Below are positions 12,301-23,690 of a stretch of DNA of 64,000 nt, in pieces. The notes under the pieces were generated by a model. That model was given only the letters and a program-made list of their open reading frames with translations. It was not told the DNA's origin and searched no databases. Position 1 is the stretch's first letter. Every line of letters begins with the position of its first letter. Both the position numbers and the translations under genes were made by a program. The DNA is from Fulvia fulva (Eukaryota; Ascomycota; Dothideomycetes; Mycosphaerellales; Mycosphaerellaceae), in contig NC_063022.1 of NCBI RefSeq assembly GCF_020509005.1, positions 1,612,001-1,676,000 of the forward strand. The letters run 5' to 3'.

Positions 12301-15300
12301 TAGCCTAAGATACTTCACCTTCTATAAGTAGAATTCGCTTTTATCGATGTCTACTATAAGTCCTATATCGCGTAGCTTAGTAAGAACCTTCCGTACGTGT
12401 TCAATATGCTCCTCTAAGGTGTCACTAAAGATAAGTACGTTATCTAGGTAGGCCGATATAAAGTCGTCTAGGTGTTCTTATAAGACCTTGTTAATATATA
12501 ATTAGAACGATACTAGTCCGTTATATAAGCCGAATGGCAACACTAGACACTCGTAGATGCCGTATCGTGTCGTAAACGCCGTTAACTACTCGTACCCTTT
12601 AGCTATTCGTAACTTGTTAAAGGCTACTATAATGTCTAGCTTCGTAAAGTACTTCTTATCGTATATACGGTTAAGCGTCTCTTATATTAAGGGAATCGGA
12701 TACCGGTTCTTAATAGTGATCGCATTCAATCCTCTATAGTCGATATAAACACGCAGCCCACCTCTAGGCTTACGTACTACTAGTACTAGTGTAGGAGACT
12801 AGCTCGTCTTTTACCCTACTTTCCGTACCTTCCCTTTAGATATTTACTCGTCTAGCTATTTCTTGACTACCTCGTTCTCCTTCTTAGCTACGCCGTAGGG
12901 CTTACGGTATAGTAGCTCTTATAGACTATTAGGCTTAATATAAATCTCATAATCTACGCCTAGTCGGTAAAGTAGGAGTCCTTTATAATCCTTAGCTAAG
13001 AAAACGTCCGTAATATCGTAGTATATCGGCGGTAACTTCTCCTTCGGTTTGTAATTAAACTGCTTGTTCAAGAATTGGTCTAGATTATTAGTAGCTATTA
13101 TACTTAGCTTAAGCTCTCCGCCGTCCCTCTTACGCCTAGTAGGTATAATATAGAAGTACTTAGCCCTAGGCCGGTACGCGTACATCCCCTACGCGCGTTA
13201 AGAAACGCCCTAGTAGTCCACTTCTTCATCGTCTATATCTTCTAGGTTATATAATAAGACGTTCAGCTCTGCCCCTCCTCCTATAAAGCTCGCTACTTCT
13301 CTAGTAAAGGGCTCTAGTCCGTACCGTACTAGTGCCTACTTCTTCTTCTCGCGGTAGTTTAGGGATTATACTGTTATCGGTGTCTTATTCTATAGACAGT
13401 GACCAAAGTAGTAATCCGACCTAAATGCCACCTCGCCTGTCTCCTAGAAGATGTTTAGGTTGTACGCTATAAGCTACGGTAGGCTAAAGACGATGTCGTA
13501 TTCGAGGTCGGTGACGTAGTATAACATTTACTCGTAATAATCGCTAATAACTACGTCTATAAGGGCCGCGTGTATAATCTGCCGCGTAGTAGCCGTTCTA
13601 TCTCCTAGTATTAGTCGTCGGCTCTACGTCAAAGGGATCAGGGGTATTGTGTATTTACGTATAAATTTCTAGTTAAGAAAGAGAGAGGTAGAAGTAGAAT
13701 CTATAAGGCCTCGAGCCTTTCTATATTATATTATTACGGGGAATACTATATAAGGGTGTATAGCTAGCTATTACTTATCTAGTACGTATGCCGATATCTT
13801 AAGCTCCTTACTATAGTCTATTACCGTCTCTTACATTCCGTGTCTCTTAATCTTATACTCTTTCTGTCCTAGGAAGTTCGGGTGACCGCTATCTACTACG
13901 CTTAGGTAGCGGTCGTACTATTTCCCTACTACGGATCGGCGGCTAGGGAACTGAGGTTCGCGTTCGGATTCGGCGTAGTATTACGTAGACGCGGTAGGCG
14001 ATAGTCGCTATCGTACCTATATATTAGGCATTTAGAGTTAGTCGATACGTAAGAACCTATACGGTAGCGGTAGTACTTACCCTACTTCTTAAGGTCTTCG
14101 CGCTACTTACGGTTAAGCGTAGGTAGGTTCTATAGATATATCGGCAGATCCTCCTTCTTCTTAGTACTAGCGTACTGTAGTAGACGCTATACTAAGGCAC
14201 CTACTATACCGGTAGCGGTACTAGTAACTACGTTACCGTTATTCTAGTTATTCTAGCCGCTATTACTGTTCGAGTTACTATTGCCCCGGGGGCGCCCCTT
14301 CTACGGGTATAGTCGATCTGTCTCGTAGAAGCTCTCGTCTAGTACGGTATACTCCTCGATAACGTCTTATATACTATCTAGGCGGCGGTCGACTTCGCGG
14401 TCGCCGAAGGTCTTAATAAAGTACTTACGGTTTAGTCGGTTACGGAATAGTATAAGCTCGGTCTTATCGGTCTATAATATCTAGGCGCGCAACTTCGAGT
14501 AGCGGGTATAGAAGGCTATAAAGGTTTCGCCTTGTTCTTACTTATAAGTAGCAATATTAACTATAGCCTTAGTTCCTTTATTACGTATACTATACTAGCG
14601 TGTTATCTAATCTAATAACTCTTCTCTAGTCTTAAACTCGTTAAAGGACTACTATCTAGGTATAGGGATCCTCGGCTTAATACTTCGCTAAGGATTACCT
14701 TACGTCTACCTATATACGAAGCGTAGACTATCTGCCTTAGTACGGAAGGTTACTATAGTCAGCTTTAGGAGAACACTACTATACTAGCTGTCGAAATTAG
14801 GGTCGTTATCGTTCTTAAAGTGCTTAGGGTTAGGCACACCCTTACCGATCTCTATACCGCGAGTAAGGGTACGGTTAATAGTAAAGAGACGTTCTAGAAG
14901 GTCAACTAGTAATGTCTAGGTACGGGTGTTACGTATTCTCGAGTCACGACTATTGTTATTAGGTCCTAGTCGCGGACGGTCGTTGTTACGTCCTCGGCTA
15001 TTATTACTATAGTTATCGTCGTCTCTATCGTTATTACTACTACCGCTACCGCCCCCTCTACTAGCAGCTTCGCGATACCTACGTAATAGCTACTCGAGTA
15101 AGGTCTCGCGTAGGCGGGAACGAGAGGGTCGGCGGCCTAAGCGGCCCCTACCTCCGTTCTATATAGTGTCTCCTACCTTAAGCCGAGCCTTTAGGTTATT
15201 AACTTCTTGTTATAGGGCCTAGTTCTTCGCCTTAGCATCTTATGCCTTCTTCTTCTCCTTCTCGTAGATCTCGCTAAACTACTTATATAGGTTATTAGCT

Positions 15301-16161
15301 TCCTTATATTTCTTCTCTAGCTCTTATAACTTAGCTAGGTCGTAATCCTTCTTACTCTTAAGATCTACTACTATTTTCTATATAACAAGCTCTTTACTTC
15401 GTAGTATCTTATAGATACGGTCGTATTCGGTATATAGCGTAGTATACTACGTGTTCTAGAGGTCGTTAGCTCGCTCTATTACATCGAGTTGTCTGCCCTT
15501 AGTAATCGCCGTATTAACTACTTATAGTACGAAGTCGTAGGTAGTCTTCGGGTATTAGGATATAAGGGTCGTGAGGTTGTCTAGGGTAATATTCTAGTAT
15601 TAGGATACGAGAATGTGTTCTACCTCGTCGAGTAATAGATATACCTCGTCTAGGTCGCCGCCTAGGTTCTCTTCGAGCTTAAACTCGAACAGTTCTATAA
15701 AGTCAATCTTACTACCTTCTTCTCGCTCGAAGGCCTTCTAGTAAGCTTTATTAATCTCTTGTTATAGCGCGACACCGGTGTCTACTATAACCCGCCGGTT
15801 GTCGTCCTATATCTAACTCTAAGGAAAAGAGGAGAGGTCGGGAAAAAGAGATATACGCTACTTACTTTTGCCCTTAGGCTTAGGTAGCGGTAGTATACCG
15901 CCGTTCGCTATTTATAAAGTTATATTATCTAGGTTCGGGGGAGGCGTAACGGTGCCTATATCCTAACTGTCTACGAGCGCGCGACTACCTACTAATAATA
16001 TCGCCGCGTTACGTTCTCTAGGTATCTACGCGCTATACGCCTTACCGTGTTCTATGTTCTAATACGACTCTACGCGTTCTCGAGTTCTACGGTTCTGTCT
16101 ATTCCTATTGTTACGCGTCCCTTACCTAGATCTATAGTCTAGGTAGGGTAGTAGAATAAAC

Positions 16162-16345
16162 TATAAGGGCGCGCGTACTATAGGGTCCGAACGAGATAGT
16201 TATTGTTCTACGAAGCTACGAAAGAGGAGCGCGAGGCGCGGCGAAGTTATAAAGTAAAGCTAAGCCGCGCTAACATATTACGGAAGGTCCGCGGTTTAGC
16301 CGGGCCGACGTAGCTATAGTAAGGGGTTACGGGCTACCCGTAATA
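16162..16345 (-). repeat. LTR of gypsy A (right, heavily RIPed)
   Basis: 184-bp partner of the left LTR. Its ends read TATAAGG...GTAATA after RIP. It is followed by TACGATCTCC, not by the GGTCG found left of the element. Confidence 0.9.
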
Positions 16346-16491
16346 TACGATCTCCTTAATATCTATAGACTAACATCCTTAACTAGACGCCGGATCCGCC
16401 TTCCTTACGTATAACTTATAGGTATAGTTTCTTAGTTTATATTAGCGTAGCGGAGGTGAAACTAGGGACAGTTTTGTAATAGGGGAGGAAA
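16346..16491. other. short RIPed segment, possibly the displaced tail of the gypsy E LTR
   Basis: No coding capacity. It ends in GTAATA at 16476-16481, the inverted counterpart of TATTAC that opens the gypsy E LTR at 60177. In the rearrangement model this is the part of that LTR lying beyond the gypsy insertion. Low confidence without a second E LTR to compare. Confidence 0.3.
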
Positions 16492-16802
16492 TATTAACGA
16501 GCTAAGAGCGCCCTTTAGACCCTAAAATTCGCGCGTCGAATCTCGTTAACCTTTAACGGTTAATTACGTAGTAGGAGTATATAGGGGTACTACTAAGATA
16601 TATATAGTTAGGAGGCGACCTTAGTAGGAAGCTAGGATTTACGGAGAATCTCTCTATAAGGCGAAGATACGGGAATCTAAAAAATTTAGATTTATTATCT
16701 TTTTTTAGGATTACTATATATATTTTACGGCCCGCGGACCGATAAGTATATATACCTACGCGTAAGCTATCCTAGGGTCACTAGGCGCGCCCTTACTTAC
16801 TA
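16492..16802 (+). repeat. dispersed repeat Z, copy 1
   Basis: About 310 bp, starting TATTAACGAGC and ending near GCGCGCCCTTACTTACTA. A diverged copy lies inverted at 28495-28801. Non-coding, with a TATA-like stretch near 16745. It could be a solo LTR or a small non-autonomous element; no convincing TSD is visible, so class is undetermined. Confidence 0.7.
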
Positions 16803-16821
16803 GAGTGGTTAGTCGTCTATA

Positions 16822-19463
16822 CTAGGCGATTATAGCGCTAGGATAGAGAAGGAGGGGCTCTATATAGGGTCCTATCGGGCCTATTTCGCTAGCTTCTATA
16901 TCCTCGCTAGCTTATCGGCGATTTCTTATACTATAGCTCTCTAGCCGACTACTTTCTCCCTCCGTATTATAGCTTTCTTATATTAGTATACCTCTCTATA
17001 TACGTTCTAGGCCTCCTTACTATAGCTATTCGTCTATACCCGGCGGGCTCTCCTTACGTCTCTTACTACCGTAGTGTACTTCGGCGTCTAGTATAGTTTA
17101 GACTATATTATTAGTTAGGTTAGCGGAACGTAAAGTAAGGTCGCTATTCTTATTTTGTCTATTAACCCTTAGACTGCCTCGTCTATCTCGTCTTTACTAT
17201 TATATTACTACTACGTAATCTAGACTAGCCTTTTAGAGTCGTCGAGAGATACCTAGATATTAGCCTAGTAGGCCTTTCCCTAGTTTAGCTTAGGGGTTCT
17301 CGCTAGTATATATTATATCTATATCGTAATAGAGGTCCTAACTAGTATATAGTCTAACGACGCCTCGAGTTTATGTTCGATCCTATAGTAGGTTACTATA
17401 TAGTAGTAGCTATCTTAGATCTAGGAGAGGTCGATCGTGTCTTAGAGTCCCCCTCTCTTCTAGGTACCTAGGTCCTTCGGGGTATTAAGGGCAATTACGT
17501 TACTTGCTATTAAGTCGATTACTTTATCGGCTATAGGGTACGGCTATATAAGGCTTTCCTAGGAAGGGTAGTATAGATTAAAGTCTCCTACTACAATATA
17601 GTACCCTTGTCTCTTAAGCGTACTATCTAGGTATCTATAGGCCCTAAGGTCGCGACTAGACCTCGAGGCTAGCGGTTATATATATATGTTATATATCTAA
17701 GTGCTACCTACGTAGAGAGAGGTAATTTCGCCCCCGCCTTCTTTGTCTATATAGTATACTACCTCCTAGTTAGATTCTAGTTTGTCTTTACTAATATAGA
17801 AGTACGTACGGGGTCTACCGTCGCTTCGTAGGTATATCGTATAGCCTAGTAACTTATAGGTCGTTAGTCTCTTATAGTACGGGTTAATCTATAGCTCCTA
17901 GATTACTAGAACGTAGTAGACGTACGGGTCCGCCTCGTATAGGAAATGGTTTTATACTATATCCTTACTATAGTTAACGTTATACTAGATAATACTAAGC
18001 GTATCGAGGCTAGTCATTATTATTAACAATTATTTCCTCTATAATATCCTATAACCTACTACCTAGCGCGTCCTAGTCTACGCCTATTAGTTATATACTA
18101 AAGGTGAGCCGGGCCTAGTTAGATTCCCTTACTGTAACTAGTAGAGTACGTAGCCTCCCGTACGCCCTAGGTTACGTATCCTTTATATTATTCTCGGCCC
18201 TAGGGCGCTTATACCTAACCGCTACTAGCTAGTGCCGGTATAGACTAGCCTTACGGTCGCCGTAGAATCTTAGGGCGACGGTTCTATTTGTGATTACCTT
18301 GTTTTTTACTAGTTTCCGCTATAGGTATTCCGCGCTATACGATAGGTAGTACCCCGGACAGTTCGCGTACCGTCTCGTAGTCGGTATATAGTCCCTAGAT
18401 ATATAGTCTCCTATATAGTTCGAGTAGGCCTACTTATTAATATACGTGTAGGTTTAGTGTCTATACTATTAGCATTTGAAGTATTAGAGGACACGAAAGG
18501 ATAAGGAGTGCTTTTCGACTATCTTAAGGCTATATTACTAGATTAGGCCTTATTTCATTACTAGATTCGCCGCTTTTACGTCTTATAGCTATATAATTAG
18601 CGCCGAGGCCTTCTTACCTTCTAGCCATTTCCTATAGAGCCAAGTCGCCTTCTAGATTAGAGAGTTCAGAGTGACCGGGTTGTCCTCTTAGAGAGTACGT
18701 AGGTGACCTTAGTTAGTTAGGTCGAACTCTTTAGGTATATTATAGACTAGGATCGTAAATTACTTTATTAAGACCTTTACTAATACCGTAACCTTAGATA
18801 CCTAGTATAGCTATACCTCTAGGTACCTCCTAGTAGTAGTAGAGCTAGTATAGATCTATAGAGTACCGTTAGACTATTAGTTCACTACGACTACCCCTAG
18901 TTAATTAATTCGTTAGGCGAGCTCCTTATTCGATAGCTTCGTAACTTCGGCCTAGTCTTCATTTATTATAATACGGATCGTAACTATATCGTATATTAGG
19001 CGGGCGCCTAGTGTCGATACCGCGACTAATACCTAGCTATAGGGGTGTTTAATCCGGGTGGCCTTAGTAATCGCCTAAGACGTCCTTCTTATTTCTTATT
19101 ACCCTCGGTAATACGATAGTACTAGCGCCGTACGTAGCTTAGTAATTATTACCTAGAGAGACCGGTATAGGAGCTAATCGTTAGTTTCTATACTTTTTAC
19201 GTCCTCTATAAGCTACTACTAGTTGTCTTAGGGGAGCTTCGCCTATAGAGCCGTAGGCGCCGGTAGTACCGTAGCCTAGACTACTATTACCTAAGAGTTA
19301 CCTAATGTAGCTAGGTACCTCCGCGGCGTTTAGAGCTAAAGAAATAGGGTGAAGAGAACTTTAAGCTATCTAAATTAAATAAGGTAGAACTCCCTTAATT
19401 CTAGGGGTAGTAGCCTACTTTATAGATCGTTAGAATAGCCTTAATAAGGGCTTTCGAATATAT
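16822..19463 (-). mobile_element. RIP-degraded Tad-like LINE, copy 2 (3' truncated)
   Basis: Colinear with LINE copy 1 (about 710-3345) and, for its ORF2 part, with 35424-36512. It is more heavily RIPed than copy 1. The minus strand carries ORF2 endonuclease and the start of the RT region, then ORF1. The RT core and 3' end are missing: the sequence stops abruptly at 16822, so the loss is on the 3' side, opposite to normal LINE 5' truncation, and points to later rearrangement. The upstream limit (about 19463) is at the same element position as in copy 1. Confidence 0.85.
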
Positions 19464-22100
19464 CGTGTTTAGTAATAGCGCTAGTTTAGTAGAGATCCTA
19501 AACTTTTAAATAGTTAATAGTCGGTTTGATACTATTAAAAGCCTTATCTAGTAAAACCTTAAACCTATCATAATCTAGGCTATCTAGTAGTTTATTCCTT
19601 ATATAAGTTTAGGCCTCTAGTACTTTAGGCCAAAATTTAACCGGTATTTTAGCCTCTTTAAGCATTGCCCTTATAGAGTCCTCTAAAATTTGTATTGACC
19701 TCTTAACTAGTCTATTCTATAGAGAGTTATATACCTTAGTCGGCTCGAGCCTAATCCCTAAATCCTTCTCCTACTACTTTACTAATATAATAAGTTCTTT
19801 TGTACTACTAAGCCTTACTACTTTTAGCTACGCTAATAATTTCCTCTCTACTTTAATATTCTAGTTCTAGAGAGCAACTAGACCATCTTCTCTTTTTCTA
19901 GGAGGAAAGGTCTACTTCTTTCTAGAGAAGTTATTAACAGTCTTAAGCTAGTATTTAAATCCTAGTCTTAAGATTAGTAGTAGGCTATATATATTAATAG
20001 ATATAAGGGCAAGTCTTTTAGGTCTTCTCTCTATAACTTTGTCTTTATACTTCTTTATCTTTACTATTAAACATACTCTGTACTAGTAAAAGCTATCCTT
20101 AGGGATAGGAATAGGTTCTTTTAAGTCTATTACCGTATAGAGATTCTAGAGCAAACTCTTCCTAAAGTGTATAAATCTTCTATACTAAAGCTCCTACTGC
20201 TTTAGGTCGGTCTCTAATTGAGTAGTTACAAAGGCATTCTCTATTAGTAGTGCACATAATGAGTAATGTGCCCGTTCTTGTAGGAGAGGAGAAATCTTAT
20301 TAATAAATAGAACCCCCCTAAGGAGCTTTGTCTAGACAATAGTCTTACTAGAGGGGGAAATAAGAGAAAATAATAGAGGTTGAACACTAAACTACTTACT
20401 AAACTAGTTCTATAAAACTAGGTTTACTCCTAGCTTAGGTATAAGTAGGACCTCTTCTAAAACAACTTTTCTACTAGCTCTCCTACTCATCTCTACATTC
20501 CTAATATAAGTAGCTAATAAAAACCCACCTCCTACTTTGATCCATTTCTTCCTTATTAAGGGAGTTATAGATCTAAAGAGGCAGCTTTAGTCAGTTATAT
20601 AGGATAAAGTATAGGAGTTAAGTAACTACTCTAACGAGAGGAACTTGCCTTAGACTTCTATAGTTAAGTAAGCCACTTTATTATACTTATTATCAGCAGA
20701 CATTGTCTCTAGGGATGAGCTGCATAAGTCACGTGACTCTTAGGCGGAAAAACCTTTTCTAGTCTTCTTTGCTTTAGAGGTATAAGACTAGGCCTAGTTC
20801 TTCTAGAGTGACAGCATATTAGAGCTGAGTTTCTTCACCATTTTCTTAAGTTCTTCTATAGAGGACTTCTCTCTTAGTGTCCTCCTTAAAGTGGGTAGTA
20901 GAGTTCTCTTCTTCTTAATATATGTTATATTCTAGGAAGATAGTAGTTAGGAATAAGATCTAAGGACCTTTCTTGCCTTAGGTAGACTAGAGCAGTCCTT
21001 AATTAGATGATCCTTCTTATAGAGAAGGTAGGAGAGTGGTCTTACTAGACCTAAGGGCTTGACCTAGGTGGCTACTATACTATACTTAGCCTTAGAGGGA
21101 TCTAACCTAGCTTCTTAAGCTTCAAGGATCTTTAAGGTCCTTTTATAATCTATCTTTAGCTAAGCTATAATAGTATCCCTAGCTATATAGTAGTTAGGTA
21201 GCAGTGAGCTTAAGAGCTAGGTCATCCTCACATTAGCTTTCCTATAATACTAACCCTCTAGGTCAACATAAGCAATCCTTTTTCTAAGAGAAACTAGGTG
21301 TGTCTATATAGATCTAATAGTGAACTCTTTACTTATCTTAAAGGTCATAAATTGCTTTATAAGCTTATATATATAGGTTAGTAGCACCTAGCTATACTTG
21401 TTCTAGAGATACACCTACTTCTTAGCAGCTGTTCTAGATTTATATAAGCCCTTAAGCTCAAATTCATCTTCTTCTATAATCCTACTAAGGATACTAAAGT
21501 TATATACTATATTATATCTTGTCTATATTAGCGTATTAAGGATCCCTTTAGTTGTAGCCTCTTCTTAGAGTTTCAGAGTCTTGCCCTTAATATTGTTAAA
21601 AGACACTTCTATTAGGTCATTAATTGTAAAGAATACTGATTAGCTCTCTATCTTATATCTCTAAAGGTTAAACTATCTCTTCTAATTGTCCCTCCTAAGA
21701 ATAAGGATTTTGCCTCCCTTCTCCTCTATCTTCTCTTAGTATAAATCTATAATAGATTGGATGTAATGAAACAAGGTGTATATATTCCAAAGTAGTAGCT
21801 CAGATCCTACTAAGGCTTCTAGTATAGAATAGGAAAGTTCGTAGGTGTAGATACTAAGGCCTACTTAGTAAAGTAAAGAAGGAGCGGTATAAGGTCTCGG
21901 GGCTAGGACATAGGTCTGTCTCTCCTAGTAGAGCTTCAAATGACTTACTTAAAGTCCTTCTTAATAGCATCTCGATGCAATTCTGCCTATAGAGTATCTT
22001 TAAGGTATTGGCTTTAAGTAAGCCGTATAGAGTCCTTATCTAGGTTACCTATTACTTAGTATCGAACTAAGCTCCTTAATAAGATAGATGGGGTAGACTT
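19464..22100 (-). mobile_element. copia-1: degraded Ty1/copia fragment
   Basis: The minus strand shows Gag zinc-knuckle remnants (HLIKDC near 21000-21030), a GAG-pre-integrase segment parallel to that of copia-2 (VLLIPKLGVNLV here, VLFVPGLGVSLV in copia-2) and integrase to about 19470 (GFKYWLK-type motif with TAG for Trp). Everything downstream (RT, RNase H, 3' LTR) is missing; it stops where LINE copy 2 begins. RIP is intermediate: many TAG/TAA, but CA/TG dinucleotides persist. The 5' limit is approximate. Confidence 0.75.
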
Positions 22101-22433
22101 CTAATTCCTAGATGTTTTCTGCTACGATAGCAAGGGATATAAGTAACCTATACTAATATAGGTTGCTCGTATTCCTACATAAACCCGGGCTTATAACCTA
22201 TTAAATAGGTACGGATTAATAGTAGCGGAGTAGAGTAAGAGATCAATCTTTAACTAACTAATAGCACGAGTATATAGCAATATATTAGGAACTAATGTGT
22301 TAATTGTATTAGATGTCTATCTAAGCTAAAGGGGAGAGAAGGTATCTCCCTATAAGCTAAGTTATCGTAGATGCCTTAGGCTACTAGATCACTTCCTAAT
22401 TGTTAACTCCCTTTGAGATGCTACATATTAATA
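22101..22433. other. non-coding flank of copia-1, possibly its 5' LTR/leader
   Basis: AT-rich, no coding signal and no matching copy found in the window. Its position upstream of the copia-1 gag would fit a leader or LTR, but no LTR partner is present to prove it. Confidence 0.3.
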
Positions 22434-22995
22434 GATACTATACTTCTCCTTTATATTACGTATAAGTAAGAACTACTTCTTAATAACGTCTAGATCTTCT
22501 ATTAGGGCTCGCTAATAATCATATCTACGTATTATACAAACCTTTAGCTTACGATACCGCCTAATAAACCTATCTGTCTAATTAAGACTAGTGGGCTTAA
22601 GAACCTTCTCTTATAGTAATAAATCGGCTATTACTCGTATACTAGCCTTTAATAGCGGGAAACCTATAAGATCTAGCTCGAGTATATACTTAAGTATCAC
22701 CCTCTCTTCTAGCTCTATAAGCTTCTTCGAATTAGGCTCGTAGTCACCCCGAGGAGGTCGTCTATTTAATCGATACTCTAGTATAGTTCGAGACGCGTCG
22801 TATACCTTTATAGCAAGTCGATTTGTGATTGTCGCGTCGCGTTTCGTAGCCTAGACAGCTAAGGTCAGTTTGGCCTCGTTTAAAGACAATATACGCTATA
22901 ATAGTAGTTGTATAGCTATATCTATAGAAGTGGTACAGTTCTTAGTAAAAGTAGCCCGCTCGGTAGTATAGCCCGCTCGGTAGTAAAGTACGTTA
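22434..22995. mobile_element. terminal fragment of a TIR element (relative of H)
   Basis: 562 bp nearly identical to the right part of element H (46304-46462 joined to 51601-51999). It represents the same region without the LINE-3 insertion, so it serves as an empty-site control. It ends in the TIR (two TAGCCCGCTC units at 22952-22961 and 22969-22978, then GTACGTTA ending 22995). The left TIR is absent; similarity starts abruptly at 22434. Confidence 0.75.
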
Positions 22996-23690
22996 GTAGT
23001 TATTCCTCTATAATACTAAAAGGAAGGGCAGACTAGAGGCCGCCTCCGTATTATATAGGAAGCTACAGCTCGCTATAGGTGTATGTTAGTCGTGAAAGAG
23101 CCTAGTAAGGTACTATTAGACTTTGACTAACTTAGAGGGTTAGAAGAGAAGCCTATACTAATACCTTAGAAAGGTAGGCGAGCCTACTAGGAAGCGTTGC
23201 TCTTAGAACATCGCGTTGTCCTTACTAACTAACTGTTCCGTCTAAGAGAGCCGTAGTGTCTCAGAACACCCTCCCCTAAAAGAGGTATAGACAGTGTCTT
23301 AGAAACACGATCCTTACGACCGACTTTCCTCGCTTTCTAGTGGACAGCGATTCTCTCTACTATTAACCTCGCGTTCAGTTCACCTCCTATCGATCCGATC
23401 GCGTACGAACGAATACCTTTCTTCTATAGGTAGCCATCCTGTCCTATATATAAAAGTATAGAGGAAACTGGACATAGCACCCTTAGTAGGAGGAGAGCAG
23501 CACCTATCCTAACTAAGGACACTAGGGGACATGGTTCTTATTCATACAAGACCATCTTGAAGCTTAAGATGTGCTTTAGGTTGTAGATAGAAGCCATCTA
23601 TTATCAAGCACACCTAGCTCCTTAACACCATCTGAGTCATCAGATCCCTCACCTAGACTTAGAGAGTCAAGATACAGTCCAGTTAGGAGG
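22996..23690. other. mixed spacer upstream of copia-2
   Basis: The left half is TpA-rich. From about 23250 composition becomes more normal, and TATATATAAAAG near 23450 could be a copia-2 promoter. No sequence matching the putative 3' LTR at 27894 was found here, so a 5' LTR for copia-2 is not demonstrated. A gag-like frame begins to be readable only near 23700. Confidence 0.4.

Larger units (their letters stand above)
9127..16345 (-). mobile_element. gypsy element A: RIPed Ty3/gypsy with two LTRs
   Basis: 184-bp LTRs at 9127-9310 and 16162-16345 begin TGTAAGGGCG (RIPed to TATAAGGGCG on the right) and end CCCGTGACA. A pyrimidine tract just inside the left LTR is the polypurine tract read on minus, so the element is minus-oriented. 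Minus-strand remnants include a Gag zinc knuckle near 14010-14090, the pre-RT segment (12919-13185 still open), RT with AYLDN for YLDD near 12448, and RNase H/integrase toward 9500. Stops are mostly TAG/TAA at former Gln/Trp codons. The left LTR keeps many CA/TG; the right one is saturated. Flanks GGTCG (left) and TACGA (right) do not form a TSD, which is unusual for an LTR-complete copy (see findings). Confidence 0.9.

Noticed and set aside
12919..13185. 88-codon frame (also at 32034-32300) as a conserved small gene
   Set aside because: It is the pre-RT part of gypsy pol that happens to lack stops; the identity reflects copy relationship, not selection as a gene.
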